Part shown: positions 32,608 to 41,859 of the stretch, one piece after another
Layout of the letters: each line of letters opens with the position of its first letter
Position numbering within the stretch: the stretch's first letter is position 1
Source of the DNA: Candidatus Korarchaeum sp.
Lineage (GTDB): Archaea > Korarchaeota > Korarchaeia > Korarchaeales > Korarchaeaceae
Direction: 5' to 3'
DNA: 64,000 bases
Assembly (NCBI GenBank): GCA_038888615.1
Contig: JAWAID010000001.1
Coordinates: forward strand, 434,001 to 498,000
Translations under genes and position numbers: made by a program
Notes under the pieces: generated by a model
Told to the model about the DNA's origin: nothing
The model's database searches: none
What the model saw: only the letters and a program-made list of their open reading frames with translations

Positions 32608-33689
32608 AGCATACTCAATACCGCATAACCTTGAGGTAAACGGGCTTATGGAGAGTTACATACGCATCTTAAACGCTATCTTAGACGACCTGTGGGAAAA
32701 CATCACATGGAAAAGGAAGGATAAGAGACCTATACCATTTTTAAGGAAAGATAAGGCTTTTAGAAAAGAGCTTAGGGATAAGTATCTTGAAGGATGGATT
32801 TATTCTAAGCACTACGTGGATTCTGCGATAAAACAGGCTTATTCCGTGCTTGAATCGTGGAGAAAGAGGTACCTTCGTGGGAAGGCTGAAAAAGAAGGCC
32901 TGAGTTGAAGAGGGAGCTCGTGAGGATCAAGGAAACACTCTACAGCTACAGAGGCGGGGTGCTCAGGATTTCGATTAAACCCTATGAAGAAAGCGTGACC
33001 GTAGATTTGAGGAGGACGTGGTGCTGGGATAGGATAAGGGGATTGGAGCTCGGAGAACTCATGCTCAAGCAGGACAGGCTCATAGTTACCGTTAGAAAGG
33101 ATGTGAAGCTAAAGATTAAAGACCCAATAGCATGGGATACAAATCTCCTAACGCTAGATGGTTACGACGGTGAAACCTACTATTCGATAAGCCTGAAGGA
33201 AATTTATACTATCCACAGGACGTACGAGCTAAAGAGAAGGGTCATCCAAAAGCTCCCGGAGAAAACAAGGAAGAGGCTCCTGAAGAAGTACAGTTCAAGA
33301 GAGAGGAATAGAGTTAACGATGTATTATACAAGCTGGCTAAACAGCTATCCAACAGGACAAACATCTTCGAGGACCTGAGGGCAAGGATAGGGTGGCTAG
33401 GACGAAGAGCAGGAGCAGGCAGAACTCCAAGCACGACTACATCAAGCTGCAGAGATACGTGGAGTACAAGTCTGCGTGGAACGGGTATGCCACCATCTTT
33501 GTGAAAGCGAGGGGCACCTCGAAGACCTGCTCCGGATGCGGGTATCATAAAGACCTAAGGGGAGCGGGCACGTTCAGGTGTCCCAAGTGTGGACTCGTGG
33601 TCGACAGGCAGAGGAATGCGGCCAGGAACATCTGGAACTTAGGATGTGGGGAGTCATGGGTTCCCCCCGAAAGGGGTCAAGCTCGATGA
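32579..33689 (+). pseudogene. tnpB: tnpB, RNA-guided nuclease gene broken by two frameshifts
   Basis: Three frames join into one TnpB: 32579-32908 (N-terminal part), 32905-33504 (RuvC start and linker) and 33393-33689 (C-terminal part). Both shifts are of -1 type, the first at a TTGA overlap, the second near 33390 after FEDLRARI. The parts hold the RuvC acidic residues (WDTNLLTLDG, FEDLR, VVDRQRNAARNIW) and the zinc finger CSGCGY...CPKCG. TnpB cuts DNA guided by an RNA made from the element's 3' end. As it stands a full protein needs frameshifting or the sequence has errors. Confidence 0.88.
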
Positions 33690-33713
33690 ACCCCGAGGGC
33701 GATGAGACCCAAG

Positions 33714-33746
33714 GGCTAAGTGTGGATATACGTATCCATACTTAGC
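33714..33746. repeat. Terminal palindrome of the IS607-type element
   Basis: GGCTAAGTGTGGATATACGTATCCATACTTAGC folds on itself with one mismatched pair (written here as left arm GCTAAGT-TGGATA and right arm TATCCA-ACTTAGC). In TnpB systems the omega RNA ends at the element's right edge, so this hairpin lies at or just inside the scaffold end. A near copy sits at 17186-17219. Confidence 0.75.
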
Positions 33747-33773
33747 TTGGAACCCTTCTTTAGCTTTCTCGCT

Positions 33774-34252
33774 CTAATCTTCTGATGCGTCCCTTAATCT
33801 GATATCAGGCAGCCTGCTGTCCCTCCTCTCGATGTTCACCTTATCTCTGACGTCCTTAATCACTTTAGAGTTAAGCATTTTCCCGTCTATTGTGAGTAGA
33901 CATATGCATTCGGGATCGGAGAAAGCTGATGCTACAATCAACAAATCCACTAACCCTAGGTGATCGACATCCTTCCATAAATCCCTAATGTATCCCGTAA
34001 AAACATCCCAATGTTCTTTTTTAAGTACGAACACGTCAAGAGTACCATTTTTGCAACCCTCAATTAAATCGTTAATACCGTTCATGACATCATCGTGTTT
34101 TCTCTTCCCTTTAAGCAGTGTGAATAGCTCACTCAATGCGAATTGAGACACTTTTAGCTTTACCCGTCCCTCTCTAACGGATGCCTTAGTCAACCACTTC
34201 TTCCGTATTCCCTCTCGATCAGGACCGAGGTATCAAGGTGGAAGATCTGCAA
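33774..34252 (-). pseudogene. PIN-domain (VapC-like) toxin gene broken by a frameshift
   Basis: From a TTG at 34252 the minus strand reads MQIFHLDTSVLIEREYGRSG then stops at 34190; the rest of the PIN domain continues in another frame from about 34193 to 33774 (KVSQFALSELFTLLKG, then GLVDLLIVASAFS and LLTIDGKMLNSK). Joined, these give a complete PIN fold with D of LDTS, E of LSELF and D of the VDLLI and TIDGK segments. The start overlaps the end of the upstream partner gene by 20 bp. The nearby IS607 element ends about 22 bp beyond its stop. Confidence 0.7.
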
Positions 34253-34727
34253 CGCCGAGCACCTTCAATATTTCAAGGCCCTTAGCAATGTGTTCATCGC
34301 TAACCCAGGTCTTTATCGATTTCAGGTGATCGACTATTCTGCTCATCTCCTCTATACCCCATCTCCTGTACTCCAAGATCAGCAGGTGGAGCGAGGACGC
34401 GACCTCTAAGGTCTCGTTATCAATACCCCTGAGGACTTCGAGAATCCTCCTCAAATTATCGTCACTCACTTCATTGGCTAGGTTTTCTATCTCCTGATCT
34501 CCACGTCTCGCTAGCTCCATGTAGTCATCCGCAAGCTCCGTGGAGTAAGGCCCACGCATGTAGAGCTTGAAATCATACTCGAACGGGTAGCCAGCTGTCT
34601 TGAGTAAGTAAATCACCTTCTGAATCCTAAGTCTAGAGTCAAAATTCTCAAGTAAGTTTGCGGCTGGGATACGGAGTTCCTTGAGCACGAACGAGAGGAG
34701 GGAGATATTTCTTTCTCTCGTGATCAA
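34233..34727 (-). CDS. YwgA/Panacea-like protein, probable antitoxin partner
   Basis: A 164-residue helical protein. The segment RLRIQKVIYLLKTAGYPFEYDF followed by YMRGPYSTELADD (given in parts) matches the pattern of YwgA and the Panacea (DUF4065) domain, in which a KL.YL helix leads to a GPYS turn. Panacea proteins neutralise many unrelated toxins. Its stop overlaps the start of the PIN gene, the order antitoxin-toxin. The assignment is by pattern only. Confidence 0.6.
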   Translation of the reverse strand: MITRERNISLLSFVLKELRIPAANLLENFDSRLRIQKVIYLLKTAGYPFEYDFKLYMRGPYSTELADDYMELARRGDQEIENLANEVSDDNLRRILEVLRGIDNETLEVASSLHLLILEYRRWGIEEMSRIVDHLKSIKTWVSDEHIAKGLEILKVLGVADLPP

Positions 34728-34791
34728 TTCATGGCCCTAAGGAAGACAGGCGGAACAAGTATAAATATTTACTCGTGCTACCACTACTCAT

Positions 34792-35874
34792 ATGGACGAC
34801 GAGTCTGTGAGTTTCTTCTCACGTCTTTCCGAGAGTTTTGGACCATCTGGATTCGAATCAGAGCCCCTTAGCTTAATTAAAGGACGTTACTCAATCTTTT
34901 CAGATGAAATATTGAGGGATGGACTCGGATCGCTGATACTCAAGGGAGGTGGAAGTAACGGATCCCCGAAAGTGATGGCGGCAGGTCATGTCGATGAGAT
35001 AGGCTTCATAATAGTGTCGATAGAGGACAATGGGTTCTTGAAGTTCGAGACGTTAGGGGGATGGGCCTCGACCACATTGCCCGCTCAGAGGGTCATAGTG
35101 AGGAGCAAGAAGGGAGATCACGTCGGCGTCATAACCAGCAAGCCCCCTCATCTCATGACTCCGGAGGAGAGAAACAAGCCTATTGAGATAAAGGACCTCT
35201 TCATAGACGTCGGAGCCAAGAACAAGGACCAGGTGAAGGAGATGGGAATAAAGATAGGGGATCCCGTCGCTCCACTAGCGCCCTTCGAGGTACTGAGAGG
35301 GGGAAAGGCGTGGCTGGGGAAGGCTTTCGATGATAGGGTAGGGACATTCGTGGTGATGGAGGTACTGAGGAATCTGAAGGAGAGGGACTTAAGTCATCCA
35401 AATACCTACTACGCTGTAGCGACTGTACAGGAGGAAGTGGGTCTCAGAGGAGCTGAGACAGCGGCTGATGTAGTTAATCCAGATGTATTCATAGCTGTGG
35501 ACGTAGATATAGCCGGAGATTCCCCTGGAATCACTTCAGCTGAAGCCCCAGCGAAGATGGGAGAGGGAGTTTCAATAATAACTTGGGATAGGAGCATGAT
35601 ACCTAACTTTAAGCTCAAGGAGTTCGTAATAGAGGTAGCCGAGGAGGAGAACATCCCCTATCAGCTCTCAGCTGTCAGAGGAGGGACTGATGCCGGGAGG
35701 ATTCACCTGCACAGCAAAGGAGTACCATCAGTGGTCTTAGGAGTCCCGACTAGGCATATACATTCCCACAGCTCCATACTCGCACCGGATGACGTTGAGG
35801 CAGCTATAAAGCTACTAACAGCGCTCATCAGGAAGATGGACTCGAGTACAGTAAGGGGGTTCTATGAGTCTTGA
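34792..35874 (+). CDS. M42-family metalloaminopeptidase (TET/endoglucanase M type)
   Basis: A 360-residue M42 peptidase with all metal ligands: AGHVDEIG (H), KAFDDRVG (D), VQEEVGLRGA (EE), VDVDIAGD (D) and TRHIHSHSS (H). M42 enzymes form dodecameric tetrahedral particles that trim peptides after the proteasome. The TATA box AGTATAAATATTTA (about 34759-34772) gives a leaderless start at the ATG. Its TGA overlaps the TTG start of the aconitase-X gene (TTGA), so the two form an operon of unclear logic. Confidence 0.92.
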   Translation: MDDESVSFFSRLSESFGPSGFESEPLSLIKGRYSIFSDEILRDGLGSLILKGGGSNGSPKVMAAGHVDEIGFIIVSIEDNGFLKFETLGGWASTTLPAQRVIVRSKKGDHVGVITSKPPHLMTPEERNKPIEIKDLFIDVGAKNKDQVKEMGIKIGDPVAPLAPFEVLRGGKAWLGKAFDDRVGTFVVMEVLRNLKERDLSHPNTYYAVATVQEEVGLRGAETAADVVNPDVFIAVDVDIAGDSPGITSAEAPAKMGEGVSIITWDRSMIPNFKLKEFVIEVAEEENIPYQLSAVRGGTDAGRIHLHSKGVPSVVLGVPTRHIHSHSSILAPDDVEAAIKLLTALIRKMDSSTVRGFYES

Positions 35875-37307
35875 CCGACGAGATCGCGATAAAATCTCCT
35901 ATCTCTTGGCTTGACGGCATTGACATTAGGACTGGGAGGATAGTACAGGAAAATCATCCCCAGAGAGGGCAGAGCATAGCCGGGAAGATCGTAAGAATTA
36001 GAGGATCTACCGGATCCACCGTGGGTGCTTACGTATTCTTCGCGCTCAAGAGGAACAACGCAGCACCAGCCAAGATAATACTTGAGGAGCCTGATAGCGT
36101 TACGATAAGCGCTGAACTAGCCGGAATACCTGTGGAAATCAGGGGGGTAAGTGAAGTGAAGCTGGGAGATGAGGAACTTAAGGAGGAGCTCAGGAGGTAT
36201 CTAGAGAGGGAGGCATCGATCACTGGAGCCCATGGATTCTCCAAAGTCAAGTCGGTTCATATATCGGGAGTGTCCTACGCCACTATAGGGGATGCTGGGA
36301 GGGAGTGGCTCTCTGAGGTCTCAAGGGAAATCAAATTCAAAGTCGCTGCAACCACGAATCCAGCTGGGATGGACTTAGTCGATTGGAAGATGATGGGCAT
36401 TCCCGAGGACTTCGCGAGGAAGCAGATGGAGATAGTAGATTCGTTAGTGAAGATGGGGGCGCTGCCTACATTTACGTGCATCCCATACCTCACTGGAAAC
36501 CTCCCAACTTACGGAGAAGTCGTTTGCTGGGGGGAATCGAGCGCCGTAGCTTTCGTGAACAGCGTCTTAGGGGCTAAATCCAATAGAGAGGGGGCTACTA
36601 AGACGGTAGTAGCAGCAGCTAGTGGGTATACTCCAATTTACGGTAAGCATTTAGATGAGAACAGGCTTCCGAGCATCAAGGTAGACACTGATCCTCCGGA
36701 GAACACGCTCCAATATTACTTGTTAGCGTACTACACCGGTCTTCACTACCCGGACTCCGTACCCCTCTACGTAGGCCTTAAATCAGCTTCTCTACCCGAG
36801 CTCAAAGCGATATCAGCTGCGGGCGCGGCTTCGGGATCAATAGAACTCTTCCACATACCCGGAGTAACTCCAAATAGGATATCGGATGTAAGTAGGTCCC
36901 TCAGAGTCACTAAAAGTGATTTAGTCAGGCTGAGAGAGGAAATGAGCTCCTTCGAAGGTGGCTCAGATCTGGTAGTACTGGGATGTCCTCACTTATCGCT
37001 TCAAGAGCTTGAGGAAATGAGGGAGCTCCTTATGGGGAGGAGATCTCTAATAAGATTTTGGATATTCACGGCGAGATCATTCATGCCCTTAATAGAGAGA
37101 TCCGGATTGAGGGAAATCTTTGAAAGGTTTGGGGCCGATGTTTGGTACGATACCTGCATGGTGGTATCGCCTCTCGAGGAGCTTGGGATAAGGAGGGTCA
37201 CTACCAATTCGACTAAAGCGGCAAAGTATCTAAAGAGTTTAAGGAGATTGGAGGTGGAGCTCCTCGACATAAGAGAAATAGTAGAGAGGTACAGCGTTCC
37301 TAGCTGA
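35871..37307 (+). CDS. Aconitase-X, small and large parts fused; probable phosphomevalonate dehydratase
   Basis: A 478-residue protein. Residues about 10-95 match the small swivelling domain (DUF126: GRIVQENHPQRGQSIAGKIV in part, RIRGSTGSTVGAY). From about 100 on it matches the large AcnX domain (DUF521), with candidate cluster cysteines in PTFTCIPYL, VVLGCPHLS and WYDTCMVVS. Most archaea encode these as two genes. Archaeal AcnX removes water from mevalonate 5-phosphate to give trans-anhydromevalonate 5-phosphate. Cis-hydroxyproline dehydratase is the bacterial alternative. It begins with TTG overlapping the M42 stop. Confidence 0.8.
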   Translation: MTDEIAIKSPISWLDGIDIRTGRIVQENHPQRGQSIAGKIVRIRGSTGSTVGAYVFFALKRNNAAPAKIILEEPDSVTISAELAGIPVEIRGVSEVKLGDEELKEELRRYLEREASITGAHGFSKVKSVHISGVSYATIGDAGREWLSEVSREIKFKVAATTNPAGMDLVDWKMMGIPEDFARKQMEIVDSLVKMGALPTFTCIPYLTGNLPTYGEVVCWGESSAVAFVNSVLGAKSNREGATKTVVAAASGYTPIYGKHLDENRLPSIKVDTDPPENTLQYYLLAYYTGLHYPDSVPLYVGLKSASLPELKAISAAGAASGSIELFHIPGVTPNRISDVSRSLRVTKSDLVRLREEMSSFEGGSDLVVLGCPHLSLQELEEMRELLMGRRSLIRFWIFTARSFMPLIERSGLREIFERFGADVWYDTCMVVSPLEELGIRRVTTNSTKAAKYLKSLRRLEVELLDIREIVERYSVPS

Positions 37308-38015
37308 CTAGATCCCCAAGTAAGCCTTCCTAACGTAATCATTTCCTAGAAGGTCTCTTCCACTTCCTTCCATGACGGTTGACCCGTTCTCAATAACATA
37401 AGCTCTATGACTTATGCTTAAAGCCATATAAGCATTTTGCTCAGCTATCAAGATTGGAATTCCCCTATCCCTATTTATCTGAGATATAGCATCGAATATC
37501 CTATCGACCATTATCGGTGAGAGACCCAGTGAGGGCTCGTCCAGTAGGAGGAGCTTAGGTGCTCCCATCAAACCTTTAGCTATCGCTAGCATCTGCTGCT
37601 CGCCTCCACTCAAAGTACCAGCTAGCTGCTTTTCTCTCTCCCTTAGCACGGGAAATAGCGAGTAAACGAACTCAAGATCCCTCTTGATGCCGTCCTTATC
37701 CTTCCTGAGGTAAGCTCCCATCTCCAGGTTTTCCAGTACTGTCATCTCTGGGAAGAGTCCCCTACCTTCAGGGACATGCACTAAACCCAGTGAGGCTATC
37801 TGAAATGGCTCCATTCCAATGATGTTCCTACCGTCCATGATCACCTCCCCGCTGATCGGTTTCAAGATTCCTGAAATCACCCTGAGTGTTGTAGTCTTGC
37901 CCGCTCCATTAGCGCCTATGAGGGAGACTATTTCCCCTCTCCCCACTCTTAGGGTCACGTTTTTCAGGGCTAAAGCAGTACCATAAGCTGCAGATACGTT
38001 CTTAACCTCCAACAT
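37308..38015 (-). CDS. livF: Branched-chain amino acid-type ABC transporter ATPase LivF
   Basis: A 235-residue ATPase: Walker A GANGAGKTT, signature LSGGEQQML, Walker B LLLLDEPSLGLSP and switch AEQNAY, all typical of LivF. It starts at the ATG at 38015, with GGGGAGAGG just upstream, 14 bp inside the livG end. It is the last gene of livK-H-M-G-F and its stop abuts that of the convergent aconitase-X gene. Confidence 0.92.
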   Translation of the reverse strand: MLEVKNVSAAYGTALALKNVTLRVGRGEIVSLIGANGAGKTTTLRVISGILKPISGEVIMDGRNIIGMEPFQIASLGLVHVPEGRGLFPEMTVLENLEMGAYLRKDKDGIKRDLEFVYSLFPVLREREKQLAGTLSGGEQQMLAIAKGLMGAPKLLLLDEPSLGLSPIMVDRIFDAISQINRDRGIPILIAEQNAYMALSISHRAYVIENGSTVMEGSGRDLLGNDYVRKAYLGI

Positions 38016-38742
38016 GGAACCTCTCCCCCAAATAAGCTTTAATAACCTCCTCATTCCTTGCTATCTCCTCAGGAGTTCCTTCAGCGATCTTCTTCCCGAA
38101 ATTAAGGACCATTATCCTCTCACATACCCCCATAACCACCCTCATGTTATGCTCTATCACAACAACGGTGACTCCAGACTCCCTGACCCTCCTGACGACT
38201 TCCATGATCTCATCCATCTCGGTGGGCGTTAGACCACCAGCCGGCTCGTCTAACATCAGTAACTTGGGTTCTGTTGCGAGAGCCCTGGCTATCTCAAGCC
38301 TCTTTCTCTCACCCTGAGGTAGTGCCTCCGCCAGTGCATCCTTCCTGTGCGAGAGACCGACGAACTTCAGTATCTCCTCAGCTCTCTCGATAGCTTCCTG
38401 CTCACTGATACCCCTCAATATCCCCTTCTTCACGTAGATGGGGACTAGTACGTTATCCAAGACCTTCATGCCTAGAAAAGGCTTTACTATTTGCCAGGTC
38501 CTAGTGAGGCCTATTTTAGCTATCTCATTTGGCTTTTTCCCGGTGATATCCGTCCCCTGGAAGATGACCCTCCCCCTCTCAGGTCTGTAGAAACCCGTCA
38601 GTACGTTGAAGAGGGTGGTCTTGCCCGCTCCATTGGGACCTATTATACCGAATATCTCACCCTCCCTTACCCCAAAGGTAACATCGTCGACGGCAATTAG
38701 TCCACCAAACCTCTTGGTGATGTCTTTTCCTTCCAGAATCAT
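38002..38742 (-). CDS. livG: Branched-chain amino acid-type ABC transporter ATPase LivG
   Basis: A 246-residue ATPase with Walker A GPNGAGKTT, the LivG-type RTWQIVKPF Q-loop, signature LPQGERKRLEIA, Walker B LLMLDEPAGGLTP and switch IEHNM. It pairs with LivF to drive the LivHM pore. The gene overlaps livM by 4 bp. Confidence 0.92.
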   Translation of the reverse strand: MILEGKDITKRFGGLIAVDDVTFGVREGEIFGIIGPNGAGKTTLFNVLTGFYRPERGRVIFQGTDITGKKPNEIAKIGLTRTWQIVKPFLGMKVLDNVLVPIYVKKGILRGISEQEAIERAEEILKFVGLSHRKDALAEALPQGERKRLEIARALATEPKLLMLDEPAGGLTPTEMDEIMEVVRRVRESGVTVVVIEHNMRVVMGVCERIMVLNFGKKIAEGTPEEIARNEEVIKAYLGERFHVGG

Positions 38743-39692
38743 GCTCTCACCTTCCTCACTAAGAACTGGACGAGTCCGTATATGCCGGACGGGAAGAACT
38801 TCATCACTAAGACTATGAGAGCACCGTATATCAGGTACCTGTACTCCAGGTAAGGCCTTAAGACCTCCTGAAGTATAGTGAGCACAGCAGCGCCCATCAG
38901 GGGACCTACCAAGGTGCCAAATCCACCTATTATCGTCATCGAGAGGATGCCTATCGATTCGGAGAGAGCGGACATCGCCGGGCTTATATACCTTATGTAG
39001 TGAGCGTAGAGTCCTCCTGAGAACCCGGCGAAGAAGGTCGATATTATGAACGCTAGGACCTTGAATAAGGGCACGTTCACACCAACAGAGAGGGCGGCTT
39101 CCTCATCCTCCCTTATAGACATGAGTATCTTCCCGACTCTGGACCTCGAGATCATGTGAAGTACATATACGGTTGCCAACGTTAGCACTAGAGCTACGTA
39201 GTAAAATGAGGACTTGCTCCTAAGGTCGAGAGGTCCCCCCGGAAGCGGGGGAATTCCAGGGATGCCTATAGGTCCTCTAGTGAGCCAATCTAGATTTATC
39301 AACATCAACTGGACTATGACACCGAAGCCAAGTGTGGAGATCGCTAAATAGGGACCCCTCAACTTTAGGGACGGGATCCCGAGTATCAGCCCGAAGATGG
39401 ATGCGAGGACACCACCTACAAGAATTCCTACCCAAGGGCTGATGCCGAGGTTCATGCTGAGGAGCGTCGATGTATATGCGCCTATCGCGTAGAAGGCGGC
39501 ATGCCCCAGGGAAAGCCTTCCGGTGTAACCCACGAGTATATCAAGGCTCGCTGCCGTTATGGAGTAGAGCATTATCATTATGGCTAGGTGGGTGATGTAG
39601 TCCCCGGCTAGGGGCAGAGGTAGGAGCAATGTGAAGGCCAGAGCATAATATTTAGCGCTTCTTAAGGCCAAATCCCTCGTTATCCCTAACAT
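38739..39692 (-). CDS. livM: Branched-chain amino acid-type ABC transporter permease LivM
   Basis: A 317-residue permease with about nine membrane segments; YTGRLSLGHAAFYAIGAYTS and the EDEEAALSVGVNVPLFK cytoplasmic coupling loop are LivM hallmarks, as is GGFGTLVGPLMGA near the end. It pairs with LivH. Its start adjoins the livH stop without a gap. Confidence 0.92.
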   Translation of the reverse strand: MLGITRDLALRSAKYYALAFTLLLPLPLAGDYITHLAIMIMLYSITAASLDILVGYTGRLSLGHAAFYAIGAYTSTLLSMNLGISPWVGILVGGVLASIFGLILGIPSLKLRGPYLAISTLGFGVIVQLMLINLDWLTRGPIGIPGIPPLPGGPLDLRSKSSFYYVALVLTLATVYVLHMISRSRVGKILMSIREDEEAALSVGVNVPLFKVLAFIISTFFAGFSGGLYAHYIRYISPAMSALSESIGILSMTIIGGFGTLVGPLMGAAVLTILQEVLRPYLEYRYLIYGALIVLVMKFFPSGIYGLVQFLVRKVRA

Positions 39693-40619
39693 TCATCTCC
39701 TCCTCCCTCCTAATATCCCTTGAGGCCTAAACCAAAGTACTAGAATCATTATCAAGAACGCCACGACTTGCCTGTACTCGGTTCCGAATATTAATCCTCC
39801 CCAGCCTTCAGCTAACCCTATGAGGAACCCCGCTAGCATACTACCCACTATATTGCCCATTCCCCCTGTTATGACGACGACGAACGCTTTAGCGACAACG
39901 TCCAACCCCATCGTAGGGTAGATATTGTAAATAGGCCCTAGGATGCCTCCGGAAAGAGCAGCAAGACTAGTGGATATGAACATCGTGATATCGTAAATCT
40001 TGTAGGTGTTTATTCCAACTAGAGCAGCAGCGGAGGGGTTCTGGGATGTCGCCCTGATAGCTTTTCCGGTTTTTGTCGTCATAAGGAATGTATAGAGAAC
40101 TACTAACGATACCATAGCAACGATAAAAGCCATTATCCTCGCGAGTGAGAACGATAGCCCACCTGGAAGCTTTACTACGTAAGACGTGAATGCGCTAGGT
40201 ATTGCGATAGGGATGGGACCCCATAAAACTAAGGCTAGATCTACGAAGAGTATTGAGAGACCTATTGTCAACATGATGAACCTCAGATCCTGAAAGAAGA
40301 ACGCCGCCGCTCCCTTAGCTTCTCTCAGCTCCTTATAAAGCGAGAGGAACACTATCTTGTTAAGCGCTATGCCTACGAGTCCAACGGCTATCGCTGAGAC
40401 GGGCGCCAGTAGGTAAGGATCTCCACCCAATGCTGTAACTAGTGTATACGTGAGGAATGCCCCGATCATGTAGAACTCCCCATGAGCGAAGTTGCTGAGC
40501 TTCATTACCCCAAATATCATCGTCAAACCTACGCCTACCGCAGCGTATATACCACCCATCATCAGACCGAGGACCGTCTGCTCCATGAAGAGCGTGGGTT
40601 GTACGGCCAAAGCTTGCAC
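39693..40619 (-). CDS. livH: Branched-chain amino acid-type ABC transporter permease LivH
   Basis: A 308-residue permease with about eight membrane segments. GGIYAAVGVGLTMIFGVMKLSNFAHGEFYM (in parts) opens the family core; RATSQNPSAAALVGIN is the coupling loop and GGMGNIVGSMLAGF the late motif. The frame starts at a GTG (40619) beside a G-rich run; an ATG at 40586 gives a start closer to most LivH proteins. It lies 34 bp after livK. Confidence 0.9.
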   Translation of the reverse strand: MQALAVQPTLFMEQTVLGLMMGGIYAAVGVGLTMIFGVMKLSNFAHGEFYMIGAFLTYTLVTALGGDPYLLAPVSAIAVGLVGIALNKIVFLSLYKELREAKGAAAFFFQDLRFIMLTIGLSILFVDLALVLWGPIPIAIPSAFTSYVVKLPGGLSFSLARIMAFIVAMVSLVVLYTFLMTTKTGKAIRATSQNPSAAALVGINTYKIYDITMFISTSLAALSGGILGPIYNIYPTMGLDVVAKAFVVVITGGMGNIVGSMLAGFLIGLAEGWGGLIFGTEYRQVVAFLIMILVLWFRPQGILGGRRR

Positions 40620-40653
40620 CCCCCAGTGGGAAAAAATAGTATTAGGTTAAGAC

Positions 40654-41859
40654 TTAGCTACCCCAGAGCCTTTCAGGAGGTATGTACTCTCCCTCCTTGT
40701 CCGACTCCGGGTACAATATCACCCTCTTCAGCTTACCATCAACCTTCTGTACCTGTACCAGGAGGACTTTCGTCTGAGCTTGTCCCTTCTCATCGTAGTA
40801 AATCGTTCCCTGCGCTCCCTCAAACCTTATCGTTCTTATTGCATCAGCAACCTTATCGACGTCCCATGTCCCAGCTTTCTCAACAGCGTACTTCAAGGTC
40901 ATGAAAGCATCCCAGACACCTGCTGAATACATAGCGGGCATCCTGTTCCACCTCTGGACGAACTTCTGAACGAACTCTTGAGCAGCTGGTCTCTTGGAAG
41001 TCGGTTCGAAGTAACTAACGTGGACAAGTCCTATGGCATCATCCCCAGCCAACTGAAGGAACTCCTCACTCGTCACGCCCCCTAACATGCTGAACTGCTT
41101 GTAGAGCCCTATCTCATGTGCCTGCTTGAGTATGTTGGCGGCATCCCTTATATTGGCGACCACGAATATCACATCGGGGTTAGCGGCCTTTATCTTCGAG
41201 AGTTGTGGGGTGAAGTCCGTCGTTCCGGCATCGAAGTACTCCTCAGCGACGATCCTTACACCTTTCTCCTTCACGCGATCCCCCCATATCTTGAGACCCT
41301 CTCTCCCGTAATCGTCATTAATACCGAGCATAGCCGCTGTCTTCGGCTTCAGGTGGCTGACTATGAAATCGGCATGCTGAGTGGTCTGCATCCACTGATT
41401 AGCACAGCTCCTAGCTGTGTACTTATATCCCTGCTCAGTTATCTTCGTAGCTACAGATACAGGAACTAGCAAGAGCCTCTTGTTCTCCATAAGGGTTGGC
41501 TGAACAGCTAAGGTGACGGTTGAACAGTACTCACCGACAACAGCATAAACTTTATCCTGAGTTATCAGCTTCTGCACAGCTGCTGTAGCTAGATCAGCCT
41601 TACAGGCGGTGTCCTCTATCACGAGCTCTATCTTCCTCCCTAAGATACCTCCCTTTGAGTTGATCTCATCAACCGCTAGTATTGCTGCTTGCTTCATATC
41701 CAATCCGTGTTCCGCTAGGGATCCCGTTAGTGGGGCTATGAGTCCTATCTTCACGGTCTCCCCGCCGGCAGGTTTCATAGTTAAAAGAAATGCCGTTGCT
41801 ATCCCTACTACGGCAATTATTATTACTAACCCGATCGCGAGGTTCCTGCTCACGGGCAT
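40654..41859 (-). CDS. livK: ABC transporter substrate-binding lipoprotein-like protein, LivK/HAAT family
   Basis: A 401-residue binding protein: an N-terminal membrane anchor (NLAIGLVIIIAVVGIATAFLL), then the LivJ/K fold starting VKIGLIAPLTGSLAEHG, with DTACKADLATAAVQKLI and VVGEYCSTVTLAV. Ligands of this family include branched-chain amino acids, urea and short amides. The start at 41859 rests on the TATA TTTTTTATTG (about 41889-41898, minus); the open frame continues to 41976. It is transcribed away from argF-arcC across a shared 180-bp control region. Confidence 0.88.
   Translation of the reverse strand: MPVSRNLAIGLVIIIAVVGIATAFLLTMKPAGGETVKIGLIAPLTGSLAEHGLDMKQAAILAVDEINSKGGILGRKIELVIEDTACKADLATAAVQKLITQDKVYAVVGEYCSTVTLAVQPTLMENKRLLLVPVSVATKITEQGYKYTARSCANQWMQTTQHADFIVSHLKPKTAAMLGINDDYGREGLKIWGDRVKEKGVRIVAEEYFDAGTTDFTPQLSKIKAANPDVIFVVANIRDAANILKQAHEIGLYKQFSMLGGVTSEEFLQLAGDDAIGLVHVSYFEPTSKRPAAQEFVQKFVQRWNRMPAMYSAGVWDAFMTLKYAVEKAGTWDVDKVADAIRTIRFEGAQGTIYYDEKGQAQTKVLLVQVQKVDGKLKRVILYPESDKEGEYIPPERLWGS

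Larger units (their letters stand above)
31905..33752 (+). mobile_element. IS607-type insertion element (tnpA intact, tnpB frameshifted)
   Basis: A serine-recombinase tnpA and a tnpB overlapping by 29 bp, followed by a structured tail that ends in a palindrome at 33714-33746 and GAACCC. IS607 elements lack terminal inverted repeats, so the ends are approximate; the left end lies between the SIS gene promoter (31.90 kb) and the tnpA promoter (31.97 kb). It sits between the SIS operon and the broken PIN gene. The coding region is more A-rich than its neighbours. Confidence 0.85.

Noticed and set aside
32905-33393. Programmed frameshifting in tnpB
   Set aside because: Neither junction shows a clear slippery heptamer, so decay or sequence error is the simpler reading.
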